DNA of 64,000 bases from Cohnella pontilimi (GTDB lineage: Bacteria > Bacillota > Bacilli > Paenibacillales > Paenibacillaceae). The DNA lies in contig NZ_SUPK01000001.1 in the NCBI RefSeq assembly GCF_005049045.1, forward strand, positions 310,001 through 374,000, written 5' to 3'. This document shows positions 19,223-29,826 of the stretch, in pieces. Under the pieces are notes generated by a model that saw only the letters and a program-made list of their open reading frames with translations, was not told the DNA's origin and did not search any database. How positions within the stretch are numbered: position 1 is the stretch's first letter; each line of letters begins with the position of its first letter. Made by a program: the position numbers and the translations under genes.

Positions 19223-20382
19223 ACTCATCGATTACAGGCATCCATTATGAAACGGGAGATTTCATCCAACTTCATATCCAGGATGGGAGGATCGCGCGCA
19301 TCGAATCCCGGCCATTACAGCCAGACGACGATAAGGTGGGGCTCGGAATCGTTGCGCCTGGCTTGTTTGATTTTCAGATAAACGGCTATATGGGCATGGA
19401 TTTGAATGATCCGCCTCTTTCCACGGAATCGGTCGTCCGACTAACGCGAGCGTTGTGGAAAGAAGGGGTAACCCGTTATTTGCCTACGGTCATCACCCAA
19501 TCGCGTGAAGTTATTGAGAACAGCGTGCGCGTCATTGCGGAAGCGTGCTTGTCCGATGAAATGGTATCGAGGTGCGCAGCCGGTATCCATCTGGAAGGAC
19601 CGTTCATTTCACCGGAGGACGGCCCGCGCGGCGCTCATAACAAAGCTTACGTCACCGCTCCGGATTGGGGGCTGTTTCAACGTTGGCAAGAAGCGGCGCG
19701 AGGAAAAATACGACTGATCACCCTGTCGCCCGAATGGCCGGAAGCGGCAGACTTCATCTCAAGTTGTGTGAGAAGCGGTGTACAGGTGTCCATCGGTCAT
19801 ACGAACGCGACAACGGCTCAACTCCGGGAAGCGGTCGATGCAGGCGCCAGAATGTCCACCCATCTCGGCAACGGTTCGCATCCGATGCTGCCTCGTCATC
19901 CCAACTATATCTGGGACCAGTTGGCTGAGGATGAGTTGTGGGCCGGTTTCATAGCGGACGGTTTTCATCTACCCGATTCGGTGTTAAAAGTCATTCTTAA
20001 AGTAAAAGGGGCGCGTGCGATTCTGGTAAGCGACGCCGTGGCGTTGTCCGGCATGGAGCCTGGCGAGTATGAAACTCCGATTGGCGGAAAAGTGGTTTTC
20101 ACTCCGGAAGGAAGACTTCATGTAGCCGAACATCCGAAGCTGCTGGCGGGCTCGGCCCAAATGCTTCCCTGGGGAATCAACCATCTGGTGAATGCAGGAT
20201 TATGCAGCCTCTCGGAGGCATGGAACTTGGCATCCATCACTCCCGCACGGTTTTTGGGCGTAGCCGATCCAACGGGGCTGACGGAAGGCGCGAACGCCGA
20301 TGTGGTGATTATGAAACAAGACAGCGATAACCTATGCATCAAGGAAACGTATAAAGACGGAAAGCTAGTTTATCAAGCGTGA
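19219..20382 (+). CDS. nagA: N-acetylglucosamine/galactosamine-6-phosphate deacetylase
   Basis: 387 residues of the NagA amidohydrolase family, which removes the acetyl group from N-acetylhexosamine-6-phosphate. Metal and catalytic motifs are visible: HLEGPFISPEDGPRGAH (Glu ligand), VSIGHTNAT (His), MSTHLGNG (His) and LVSDAVALSG (catalytic Asp). The N-terminal motif is DFQINGYMG, so the HxH pair of two-metal enzymes is replaced by Gln/Asn, as in the single-metal E. coli NagA. It is coupled to uxaA by a 4-base overlap. Being inside a hexuronate operon is unusual and suggests a substrate combining both sugar types. Whether it prefers GlcNAc or GalNAc cannot be told. Confidence 0.88.
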   Translation: MNSSITGIHYETGDFIQLHIQDGRIARIESRPLQPDDDKVGLGIVAPGLFDFQINGYMGMDLNDPPLSTESVVRLTRALWKEGVTRYLPTVITQSREVIENSVRVIAEACLSDEMVSRCAAGIHLEGPFISPEDGPRGAHNKAYVTAPDWGLFQRWQEAARGKIRLITLSPEWPEAADFISSCVRSGVQVSIGHTNATTAQLREAVDAGARMSTHLGNGSHPMLPRHPNYIWDQLAEDELWAGFIADGFHLPDSVLKVILKVKGARAILVSDAVALSGMEPGEYETPIGGKVVFTPEGRLHVAEHPKLLAGSAQMLPWGINHLVNAGLCSLSEAWNLASITPARFLGVADPTGLTEGANADVVIMKQDSDNLCIKETYKDGKLVYQA

Positions 20383-20399
20383 AAGGGGAGGCGAGAGAC

Positions 20400-21416
20400 A
20401 TGAGAACTTGGGGTTTTGCGATTATCGGCTGCGGGATGATCGCTGAATTTCATATTCGCGCTCTGAATGACATTCCGAATACAAAACTGGTTGCCGTGTC
20501 GAGCAGGCAGGAACAGAAGGCGAAAACCATAGGGGAAAGAGAGCAGTGCAGTTGGACGACAAACTATCATGAGCTGCTTGCGAATCCGGAAGTTGATATC
20601 GTAATCGTAGCCACCTCAAGCGGCTCTCATGCTTCGATCGGTTTCGACGCACTCCGGGCCGGTAAGCATTTGGTCATCGAAAAGCCGATGGCGATGACCG
20701 GTGACGAAGCGCGGGAATTGATCCGGCTCGCCGAAGACAAAAGACTCCTGTTATCCGTCATCTCACAGCGGCGGTTCGAAGAACCCTTTCAAATCGTCAA
20801 ACTGACCCTGCAGGACGGCAGACTGGGAAAATTGCTGCTCGTGGAAGTGACGAGCCCGTATTATCGCACACAGGCTTATTATGACTCTGCGGAATGGCGG
20901 GGGACAATCTCGCAGGATGGCGGAGCGCTAATGAATCAGGGCATCCACATCATCGATGTCATGCTTTGGCTTGCCGGAGAAGTGAATCACGTAGTTGCCA
21001 AAACAGCCACTCAAGCACATCGGATGGAAGCGGAGGACCTTGGACTCGCACTCATCCATTTCAGGAACGGCGCTTACGGCACTTTAATGGCCTCAACCAG
21101 CACGAAACCCGGCTTTTTACCGACGATCAATTTGTACGGTGAACTCGGAACGATCAAAATCGAAGGTCAGGAAATCAAGCATTGGACTGTGCCCGGCATG
21201 GAGATTCCAAGATATGAAACATCGGCTTCCGAAGTTGGTGTATCCGATCCTAAAAGCATTTCACATACCTATCATCAAAAGCAATTCATGGACGTCATTC
21301 ACGCACTTGAAACGGGGGTAAAACCTTACGTCACAGGCGTTGACGGACTTCGGGCCATTGCATTTATAGAAGCTGTGTATCAATCATCGGCCTCAGGAAC
21401 CCAAATAACTTTGTAG
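20400..21416 (+). CDS. Gfo/Idh/MocA-family oxidoreductase
   Basis: 338 residues. AIIGCGMIAEFHIRAL is the Rossmann start, HLVIEKPMAMTGDEA the EKP motif, and GGALMNQGIHIIDVMLWLAG the catalytic H-x-x-D region, so this is a complete NAD(P)-dependent sugar dehydrogenase-type protein. The ATG at 20400 follows aaggggagg by about 9 bases; the in-frame GTG at 20379 overlaps nagA and lacks a site. It is the second enzyme of this family in the operon and differs from the first in length and in lacking the Cys-rich insertion, so the two probably act on different intermediates or in opposite directions. Confidence 0.82.
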   Translation: MRTWGFAIIGCGMIAEFHIRALNDIPNTKLVAVSSRQEQKAKTIGEREQCSWTTNYHELLANPEVDIVIVATSSGSHASIGFDALRAGKHLVIEKPMAMTGDEARELIRLAEDKRLLLSVISQRRFEEPFQIVKLTLQDGRLGKLLLVEVTSPYYRTQAYYDSAEWRGTISQDGGALMNQGIHIIDVMLWLAGEVNHVVAKTATQAHRMEAEDLGLALIHFRNGAYGTLMASTSTKPGFLPTINLYGELGTIKIEGQEIKHWTVPGMEIPRYETSASEVGVSDPKSISHTYHQKQFMDVIHALETGVKPYVTGVDGLRAIAFIEAVYQSSASGTQITL

Positions 21417-21428
21417 GAGGACGGACGA

Positions 21429-22445
21429 ATGAAAACGATTGCTGAGTTGGAGGCCAAATTAGCCGAGCCCTCGGCTGATTTGATTCACGATTTAAAATCA
21501 GTAGACGGAGATATCCTCATTTTGGGTGTCGGCGGGAAAATGGGACCGAGCCTCGCAAAGCTTGCTATCAACGCGATTCGGGAAGGTGGGTTGAATAAAC
21601 GCGTAATTGGAGTTTCAAGATTTTCGGATGAAGGGACCAGACGCGATTTGGAAGGCGCAGGTGTCGAGACCATTTCTTGTGACTTACTGAATGACCGGGA
21701 ACTACAAAATCTGCCCGAATCCCGAAATATCATGTATATGGCCGGCAATAAATTCGGAACCACAGGCCGGGAACACTTTATCTGGGCAATGAATGCTTAT
21801 TTGCCGGGCAGGGTGGCCGAGAAATACCGGAACTCCCGCATTGTCGTGTTTTCATCCGGAAACGTGTACCCGTTATCCCCGGTAGGAAGCGGCGGCGCTC
21901 ACGAAGGAATAGCGCCGGCGCCGGTTGGAGAATATGCGCAGTCCTGCCTTGGCCGGGAGCGTGTGTTTGAATACTTTGCTCGCCTGCATGGCACCCCAAT
22001 GGTCATGTTTCGACTGAATTATGCGATTGATATGCGTTACGGAGTGCTTCTCGAACTGGCAAAGTCCGTATGGGAGGGACGACCTGTTGATTTGACTATG
22101 GGACATGCGAACGTCATTTGGCAGGGGGATGCCAACGAAATGGCGTTACGATGTCTAACAAAATGTACAAACCCACCTTCGGTGATCAATGTGACCGGTC
22201 CAGAGACCTTGTCGATTCGCTTTGCCGCGGGTGAATTTGCGAGACGAATGGGGAAAGAAGTTATATTTCATGGACTGGAATCCGAAACCGCGCTTCTGAG
22301 TAACGCATCCAGATCACATCAATGGTTTGGGTATCCGAGAGTCTCACTTTTGAAAATGATCGAATGGGTGTCGGATTGGGTGCAAGCCGGAGGTGTTATC
22401 TGGAACAAACCTACGCACTTCCAAGAACGAGAGGGGAAGTTTTAG
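21429..22445 (+). CDS. NAD(P)-dependent epimerase/dehydratase family protein
   Basis: 338 residues, extended SDR type. The nucleotide motif reads DILILGVGGKMGPSLAKLAI, a variant of GxxGxxG. NIMYMAGNKFGTTG follows, and the catalytic region has SSGNVYPLSP with Ser and Tyr, though the usual YxxxK reads YAQSCLGRE, so the Lys is not obvious. Sequence after residue ~220 resembles the substrate part of NAD-sugar epimerases. It could epimerise or dehydrate a sugar acid or be a reductase. tagaggagg-type ribosome site lies upstream (gtaggagg). The stop codon overlaps the GTG start of the next gene by one base. Confidence 0.7.
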   Translation: MKTIAELEAKLAEPSADLIHDLKSVDGDILILGVGGKMGPSLAKLAINAIREGGLNKRVIGVSRFSDEGTRRDLEGAGVETISCDLLNDRELQNLPESRNIMYMAGNKFGTTGREHFIWAMNAYLPGRVAEKYRNSRIVVFSSGNVYPLSPVGSGGAHEGIAPAPVGEYAQSCLGRERVFEYFARLHGTPMVMFRLNYAIDMRYGVLLELAKSVWEGRPVDLTMGHANVIWQGDANEMALRCLTKCTNPPSVINVTGPETLSIRFAAGEFARRMGKEVIFHGLESETALLSNASRSHQWFGYPRVSLLKMIEWVSDWVQAGGVIWNKPTHFQEREGKF

Positions 22446-23521
22446 TGTCCGAGACTAGGAAAACGCTTACTTCCGAGCAAATCACAGCCCTTCATGACGG
22501 CCTGGTTATACCAGCGCACCCGTTGGCGCTGGATGAGAACCGCAAGTTGGACGTTCGGCATCAGAGAGCTCTAACCCGGTACTATATTGCTTCAGGCGCC
22601 GGAGGAATAGCGGTTGGCGTGCATTCAACGCAATTTGAGATTCGCGATCCGGGCATTCGTCTGTTCGAACCTGTTCTTAGGCTGGCGGCTGAAGAGGTGG
22701 ATAACGCCGGGCTGCAAAAGCCGTTCATCCGGGTGGCCGGTGTATGCGGTCCGACTGAACAAGCTTTGGAAGAAGCTGAAATCGCGGCCGCACTCGGGTA
22801 TGATGCCGTTTTGCTCAGCATGGGCGGTTTGACTGATTGGTCGGAAACAGAGATTCTGAAACGGGCCCAAACGATTGCGGAATTCATGCCGGTGATCGGC
22901 TTCTATTTGCAACCTTCTGTAGGAGGCCGAATCTTCAGCTTCGACTTTTGGCGGGCATTCGCAGACATTCCGAACGTCGTGGCGATCAAAATCGCGCCTT
23001 TCAATCGTTATCAAACCATCGACGTGGTCCGGGCTGTTTGTTATTCTGTCAGGCGTGATGATATTGCGTTATACACGGGCAATGACGATAATATCGTGAA
23101 CGATTTGCTTACAACATATAGGTTTATTGTGGAAGGTGTGGAAGTGGAGAAACGCATCGTCGGCGGTCTTTTGGGTCATTGGGCGGTCTGGACCCGAAAA
23201 GCGGTGGAGTTGCTGGAACGGATCAAGCAATGCCGAAGAAACAGCCTCCTGGATGCAGAGTGGCTGACTCTGAACGCGCAAATTACAGACAGCAATGCTG
23301 CTATTTTCGACCCTGTGCATCAATATGCCGGGTGCATTCCAGGAATCCATGAAGTCCTTCGCCGGCAAGGCCTGCTACAAGGGACTTGGTGTTTAAAAGC
23401 GGAGGAAACATTGTCCTCCGGCCAGGCGGAGGAAATCACCCGAGTTTGTCAAGATTATCCACATCTAAACGATGATGAGTTTGTCCAGTCACGTTTACAG
23501 GAGTGGCTGGCAGAAACCTAG
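22445..23521 (+). CDS. dihydrodipicolinate synthase (DapA) family aldolase
   Basis: 358 residues of the class I DapA/KDG-aldolase-like TIM barrel. The N-terminus has VIPAHPLALDENRKLD, then YIASGAGGIAVGVHSTQF (the usual G-T-T/T-G-E region is altered). PVIGFYLQPSVGG carries the conserved Tyr, and NVVAIKIAPFN the Schiff-base Lys. Members cleave or dehydrate 2-keto-3-deoxy acids, so it is a candidate for KDG-type aldol cleavage at the end of the uxaB/uxaA route, by inference only. GTG 22445 is chosen: gaggggaag lies 6 bases upstream and earlier in-frame codons are inside the epimerase gene. Last gene of the operon; no terminator hairpin is visible after it. Confidence 0.75.
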   Translation: MSETRKTLTSEQITALHDGLVIPAHPLALDENRKLDVRHQRALTRYYIASGAGGIAVGVHSTQFEIRDPGIRLFEPVLRLAAEEVDNAGLQKPFIRVAGVCGPTEQALEEAEIAAALGYDAVLLSMGGLTDWSETEILKRAQTIAEFMPVIGFYLQPSVGGRIFSFDFWRAFADIPNVVAIKIAPFNRYQTIDVVRAVCYSVRRDDIALYTGNDDNIVNDLLTTYRFIVEGVEVEKRIVGGLLGHWAVWTRKAVELLERIKQCRRNSLLDAEWLTLNAQITDSNAAIFDPVHQYAGCIPGIHEVLRRQGLLQGTWCLKAEETLSSGQAEEITRVCQDYPHLNDDEFVQSRLQEWLAET

Positions 23522-23539
23522 GGTCTACAATCTTTAACT

Positions 23540-23729
23540 TTTTCACACCCGCCGAATTGCCCACTTTGGCAGCCGCTACTATTTTCTCTGCGATCAGAAT
23601 ATGCTCTCTCAGAAGATCAGCCAGCTTATTGCCGGCGGCTTCCCCGTAATAAGGTTTGATCAAATTGCCTATGTCCTGCTGGTTCCGCAAAAGCCGGTCC
23701 AACACGTCCTTCTGATCTTGACGATCAGT
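23540..23729 (-). pseudogene. remnant of a DUF-type conserved protein, both ends missing
   Basis: The minus strand reads through a fragment containing RLLRNQQDIGNLIKPYYGEA, then AGNKLADLLREHILIAEKIV. I recognise this as the middle of a conserved ~170-residue Firmicutes protein whose copies read QEDIGNAIKPYYGEAAGN or similar. An in-frame stop (23730-23732) closes it upstream without a start, and similarity fades after about 23545. It sits between the sugar operon and rph and is evidence of decay or insertion at this spot. The frame is open down to 23436, overlapping the DapA-like gene, but that part is shadow. Confidence 0.6.
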
Positions 23730-23751
23730 TTATACAAAGGAGAGATATTGA

Positions 23752-26367
<2,616 letters not shown>

Positions 26368-26376
26368 TGGCTGAAC

Positions 26377-26535
26377 ATGTCCGCAAATGCCCATGAACTT
26401 TGCCAGTTGTGCGCGAAAGTTTGCGAAGCTTGCGGCAACGAATGTAAAAAACACGACTCTTCACATTGCCAACAATGCGCGGAAGCCTGTTTCCGATGTG
26501 CTGAAGCGTGCAGAAGAATGCATACAGCCGCGTAA
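26377..26535 (+). pseudogene. C-terminal remnant of four-helix-bundle copper-binding protein (Csp/DUF326)
   Basis: Starting 9 bases after the rph stop, a 52-codon frame encodes HELCQLCAKVCEACGNECKK, then HCQQCAEACFRCAEACRRM. The regularly spaced Cys residues and sequence match the last half of the four-helix-bundle copper storage/YhjQ-type proteins, normally 110-130 residues. The first two helices are missing and there is no ribosome binding site before the ATG. It could still be translated by coupling to rph but is best read as a truncated gene. Confidence 0.7.
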
Positions 26536-26574
26536 CAAACGATTATGAGACAATCACATTTCAAGTACACATAA

Positions 26575-26609
26575 AAAAACGAGTCCTCCGACGATGAGGA
26601 CTCGTTTTT
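26575..26609. terminator. bidirectional terminator
   Basis: Inverted repeat AAAACGAGTCCTC (26576-26588) with GAGGACTCGTTTT (26596-26608), 7-base loop, A-run on the left and T-run on the right. It serves rph and its remnant from the left and the membrane-protein gene from the right. Confidence 0.85.
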
Positions 26610-26612
26610 CTA

Positions 26613-27323
26613 TTAATTGTTCCTGGGATTGCGCAACAAAACGATGCCGAGCGCGAGGGTCCAGAGCTGCACGAGGAACACGAGCGGCCCGAAGATGATA
26701 AAACCAGGAACAAGATCCGGGTAAAGGAATTGCAAATTGGCAGCGATGAACGTCAAAGCGCCCACAATCGATCCTATCCAAAATAGCCATGAAGGGAATT
26801 TCTCAAGCTTCAATGCACGTGCAAACAGGAAAATGCCGAGACCCCAAAGCAAGCTGATCGAGAAAAGCGACGGGCCGTGAAGCGCCGTGAATACAGTGGT
26901 GGCCGAATGCTCGATATTGAGCTTATCCGTCACCGATGCGGCTTTCCAAGCGTCAGCGAGCGTTTGACCGGCATGGCCATCGGTGGAGTGCTCGAAGATG
27001 TGTACAGCTGCACCCACCAGGACCACAGCTACACCCAGTCGGCTTATCGTTTCGGCGATTCGGCTTGTGAACGAGCCGGTAAGCGCGACGAATCCAACAG
27101 ATGTAAGAACGGCACCGATAACTCCACCCAAATGGACACCCTTATAGAACGAATGCTCCCCGATGAATAGCATGGAAGCATGAGCATCACCGGCTGGAAG
27201 ATCTCCATGCATTCCGCGGAATATCAGGATGACCATACTGCCGACAATCAGAAAAAATGCGGCAATCCTTCGTAACTTTCGATTAAGATCCTGCTGGTTC
27301 TCCTCATTAAACAAATCTTTCAT
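26613..27323 (-). CDS. multi-pass membrane protein of unknown function
   Basis: 236 residues with about six hydrophobic segments (AAFFLIVGSMVILIF, VHLGGVIGAVLTSVGFVAL, LGVAVVLVGAAVHIF, LFSISLLWGLGIFLFA, WIGSIVGALTFIAANL, IIFGPLVFLVQLWTLALG). The HIFEHSTDGH stretch after the third helix is His/Asp-rich. I do not recognise a named family. The ATG lies after gaggtg-type sequence (tgaaattcacctcttc on the plus strand). A degenerate copy of its last ~30 codons is found at 44103-44211, so the gene has been partly duplicated. Convergent with rph, sharing the terminator. Confidence 0.7.
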   Translation of the reverse strand: MKDLFNEENQQDLNRKLRRIAAFFLIVGSMVILIFRGMHGDLPAGDAHASMLFIGEHSFYKGVHLGGVIGAVLTSVGFVALTGSFTSRIAETISRLGVAVVLVGAAVHIFEHSTDGHAGQTLADAWKAASVTDKLNIEHSATTVFTALHGPSLFSISLLWGLGIFLFARALKLEKFPSWLFWIGSIVGALTFIAANLQFLYPDLVPGFIIFGPLVFLVQLWTLALGIVLLRNPRNN

Positions 27324-27546
27324 TGAAATTCACCTCTTCAGTTTATTGTTGGACGACTACGTTGCTTTCATGGATTCATCATAAATTCCATGTCTAAACC
27401 CTTTCTAAATCAATTGTTACAAAAGTATAAAAAGGTTCCCGACTATCCGCTTTTTGGTTGCCGTATTCGAGGCTGTAGTGTATCTTTTGGATGATTATGC
27501 TAAGGAACATCCGGCAGCAATCAACCACATGCAAGGAGAATACACG

Positions 27547-29043
27547 ATGTCCATAAGATTGAGACTTTTGCTCTCCTACATCGCCATGTTTCTGGTCCCT
27601 GTCATGATTTTCGTGCTGTTCGCCGCTTTGCTTCTTGCTGTTTTTTACAAAGACATCAAGTCACTTGAGGATGCCTCATCCGATAACACCGGAAAGCCCT
27701 GGTTTCAAATCGTCAGCAATTATTTCAATAAAAAGAATGAGTTGGTCGGGGGAATCCGATTTTTGGCAAAATACGATCCCGACCGATTGGCGGACTACTT
27801 GTTTTTAACGAAAACGGACGAACAATTGAGGAATCTGCGAGCAGGGCTTGTCGTCGTAACCGATGATCGTGTAACGTTTGCCTCCAATCTAGCGGATGGA
27901 ATCAATCTGAATGATGAGCTTCAGCAACCAGATACGAATCGCTGGGGACAAAATATAAAGAACACCTATTCAGTGGATCGGATTGATTTCAATTTCAGCG
28001 ATCATCGTCCCGGAACTGTCTATGTCTTGGCGGATTATAAACAGTTTTTCGGATTTATTTCGAAATTTTTCCCTGCTATTCTACTGTCTCTGCTTGTCGC
28101 GATCACGCTCACGAACGGCCTGCTGACGTTCCTTGTTTCCCGGAGCATTATCAAACCGTTATATGCGTTGAAAAAGGCGGCTGAACATATTCAGAACGGA
28201 GATCTAGAGCTTGAGGTGAATGTGAGAAGAAAAGATGAAATCGGTAAGCTGGGCGCAGCATTCGAAGAGATGAGACGCAGGTTAAAGACATCCATCCATC
28301 TACAGCTTCAGTACGAAGAAAATCGCAAACTATTGATTTCAAATATCTCGCATGATTTAAAAACGCCGATCACCGGCATTAAGGCTTGTATTGACGGTAT
28401 TTTCGACGGCATCGCGGATACGGATGAAAAGCGCAATAAGTATATGAAGATGGCCTACAAAAAAGCGACGGAAATGGACCAATTAATCGATGAGTTATTT
28501 TTGTTTTCCAAACTTGATCTGAAACGATTGCCGTTTCATTTTGTGAAAATTGATATTTTGGATTATTTGCGTGACTTTGCGGACGATCTGAGGCATGACC
28601 CGCAGAAGCAGGGGGTGTTGATTGACTTTCAACACGACGGAAGTCATCCGGTTTATGTGATGGTTGACTTGGAGAAGCTGCGCAGAGTTATGGTGAATAT
28701 TGTGGATAACAGCATGAAATATACGGTCAGAGAGCCTAAAGAAATCCGGATCGAACTTGTGGATCAAGAACATGAAGTGACGGTGAGCGTACGAGACAAC
28801 GGGACAGGAATTGCCGAGGACGCGCTTGCCCACGTCTTTGATCGGTTTTACAGAATAGAACATTCAAGAAACAGAAAGACCGGAGGCAGCGGTTTGGGAC
28901 TTGCGATCGTGAAACAAATCGTGGAGGAGCATGGGGGAAAAGTGTGGGCGCAAAGCGCGTTAGGGGAAGGAACCGCCATTTTCTTCACATTACCCAAAGG
29001 GAGCGGGGACGGTCATGAAGCGGATCCTGATTATCGAGGATGA
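27547..29043 (+). CDS. HAMP-domain sensor histidine kinase
   Basis: 498 residues. TM1 spans ~8-35 and an extracytoplasmic loop runs to ~170. TM2 (FPAILLSLLVAITL) is followed by HAMP. The HisKA dimerisation motif NISHDLKTPITG gives phospho-accepting His269. The HATPase boxes are NIVDNSMKYT (N), VRDNGTGIAEDAL (G1), HVFDRFYR (F) and GGSGLGLAIVKQIVEEHGG (G2). It autophosphorylates and passes the phosphate to the regulator encoded next, with which it overlaps by 29 bases. ATG 27547 follows aaggag by 8 bases; the frame is open further upstream to 27454, but without a ribosome site. The signal sensed is unknown; the downstream MFS exporter may be a target. Confidence 0.88.
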   Translation: MSIRLRLLLSYIAMFLVPVMIFVLFAALLLAVFYKDIKSLEDASSDNTGKPWFQIVSNYFNKKNELVGGIRFLAKYDPDRLADYLFLTKTDEQLRNLRAGLVVVTDDRVTFASNLADGINLNDELQQPDTNRWGQNIKNTYSVDRIDFNFSDHRPGTVYVLADYKQFFGFISKFFPAILLSLLVAITLTNGLLTFLVSRSIIKPLYALKKAAEHIQNGDLELEVNVRRKDEIGKLGAAFEEMRRRLKTSIHLQLQYEENRKLLISNISHDLKTPITGIKACIDGIFDGIADTDEKRNKYMKMAYKKATEMDQLIDELFLFSKLDLKRLPFHFVKIDILDYLRDFADDLRHDPQKQGVLIDFQHDGSHPVYVMVDLEKLRRVMVNIVDNSMKYTVREPKEIRIELVDQEHEVTVSVRDNGTGIAEDALAHVFDRFYRIEHSRNRKTGGSGLGLAIVKQIVEEHGGKVWAQSALGEGTAIFFTLPKGSGDGHEADPDYRG

Positions 29044-29704
29044 GGACATCATTGCAGAAGTGGAAAAAGATTATTTGGAGGCAAGCGGATATTCGGTTGA
29101 TATCGCGCAAAGCGGTGACATCGGTTTGCAGAAAGCCATTAACGAAGAATATGATTTGATCATTCTGGATTTATTGCTTCCGGAAACCGATGGATTCGAA
29201 ATTTGCAAGCAAGTTCGCCAAAGCAAAAACATACCGGTGCTCATCGTATCCTCCAAAATAGAAGAAATCGATAAAATTCGGGGTTTCGGGCTCGGCGCGG
29301 ACGATTATGTGACCAAACCGTTTAATATGGGTGAACTGGTGGCAAGAGTAAAGGCGCATCTTGCCCGTTACGAACGGTTGACTCAATCCGATGCCCCCAA
29401 AAAGGACGAACTTCGAACCAAGGCGATTCACATTGACAAACGCTCCAGACAAGTGACCGTTAATGGAACCGAAGTGTTTTTAACCTCCAAGGAGTATGAT
29501 CTCCTTCTATTTTTGATGCAAAACCCCAATCATGTATTCAGTAAAGACGAATTGTTCATGAAAATATGGGGAATGGACTCGCTGGGCGATATCGCCACCG
29601 TCACTGTGCATATAAGCAGGCTTCGAGAAAAGATTGAGCCGGACCCTTCCAATCCGCAATATATTGAGACTGTATGGGGAGTAGGATACCGTCTCAAAGT
29701 GTAA
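29015..29704 (+). CDS. OmpR/PhoB-type response regulator
   Basis: 229 residues. The receiver domain (1-120) has the acidic pair EDEDI, phospho-acceptor Asp52 in LIILDLLLP, Ser in VLIVSSK and Lys in DDYVTKPF. The C-terminal winged helix has LTSKEYDLLLFLMQNPNHVFSK and TVTVHISRLREKIE. All key residues are present, so it is a functional partner for the overlapping kinase gene. A terminator follows 25 bases after the stop, so the MFS gene downstream has its own start or relies on readthrough. Confidence 0.9.
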   Translation: MKRILIIEDEDIIAEVEKDYLEASGYSVDIAQSGDIGLQKAINEEYDLIILDLLLPETDGFEICKQVRQSKNIPVLIVSSKIEEIDKIRGFGLGADDYVTKPFNMGELVARVKAHLARYERLTQSDAPKKDELRTKAIHIDKRSRQVTVNGTEVFLTSKEYDLLLFLMQNPNHVFSKDELFMKIWGMDSLGDIATVTVHISRLREKIEPDPSNPQYIETVWGVGYRLKV

Positions 29705-29728
29705 GGAAAAGGCATAATAAGCTGCTGA

Positions 29729-29752
29729 AGCCCGCTGCAGGCGGGCTGTTTT
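29729..29752 (+). terminator. rho-independent terminator after the two-component pair
   Basis: Stem AGCCCGC (29729-29735) with GCGGGCT (29741-29747), 5-base loop, then tgtttt. Short T-run, so moderate strength. Confidence 0.7.
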
Positions 29753-29826
29753 AATGGGTGGATGAAGAACTTCATCGATGCATTCGGGAAGCTTTTGAAA
29801 AGCTGAACAGTGGGAGGAAGTACTGA

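Noticed and set aside
23522..23751. Rifampin-associated element or other drug-responsive operator before rph
   Set aside because: No clear dyad or recognisable RAE-like box; the interval is largely a gene remnant.
27454..27546. N-terminal extension of the histidine kinase
   Set aside because: In frame and open, but the ATG at 27547 has a proper ribosome site and begins the normal cytoplasmic tail and first helix.
29758..29826. 22-codon frame just before the MFS gene (GTG start)
   Set aside because: Possible leader peptide, but it has no ribosome site of its own and no attenuator structure; coincidence cannot be excluded.
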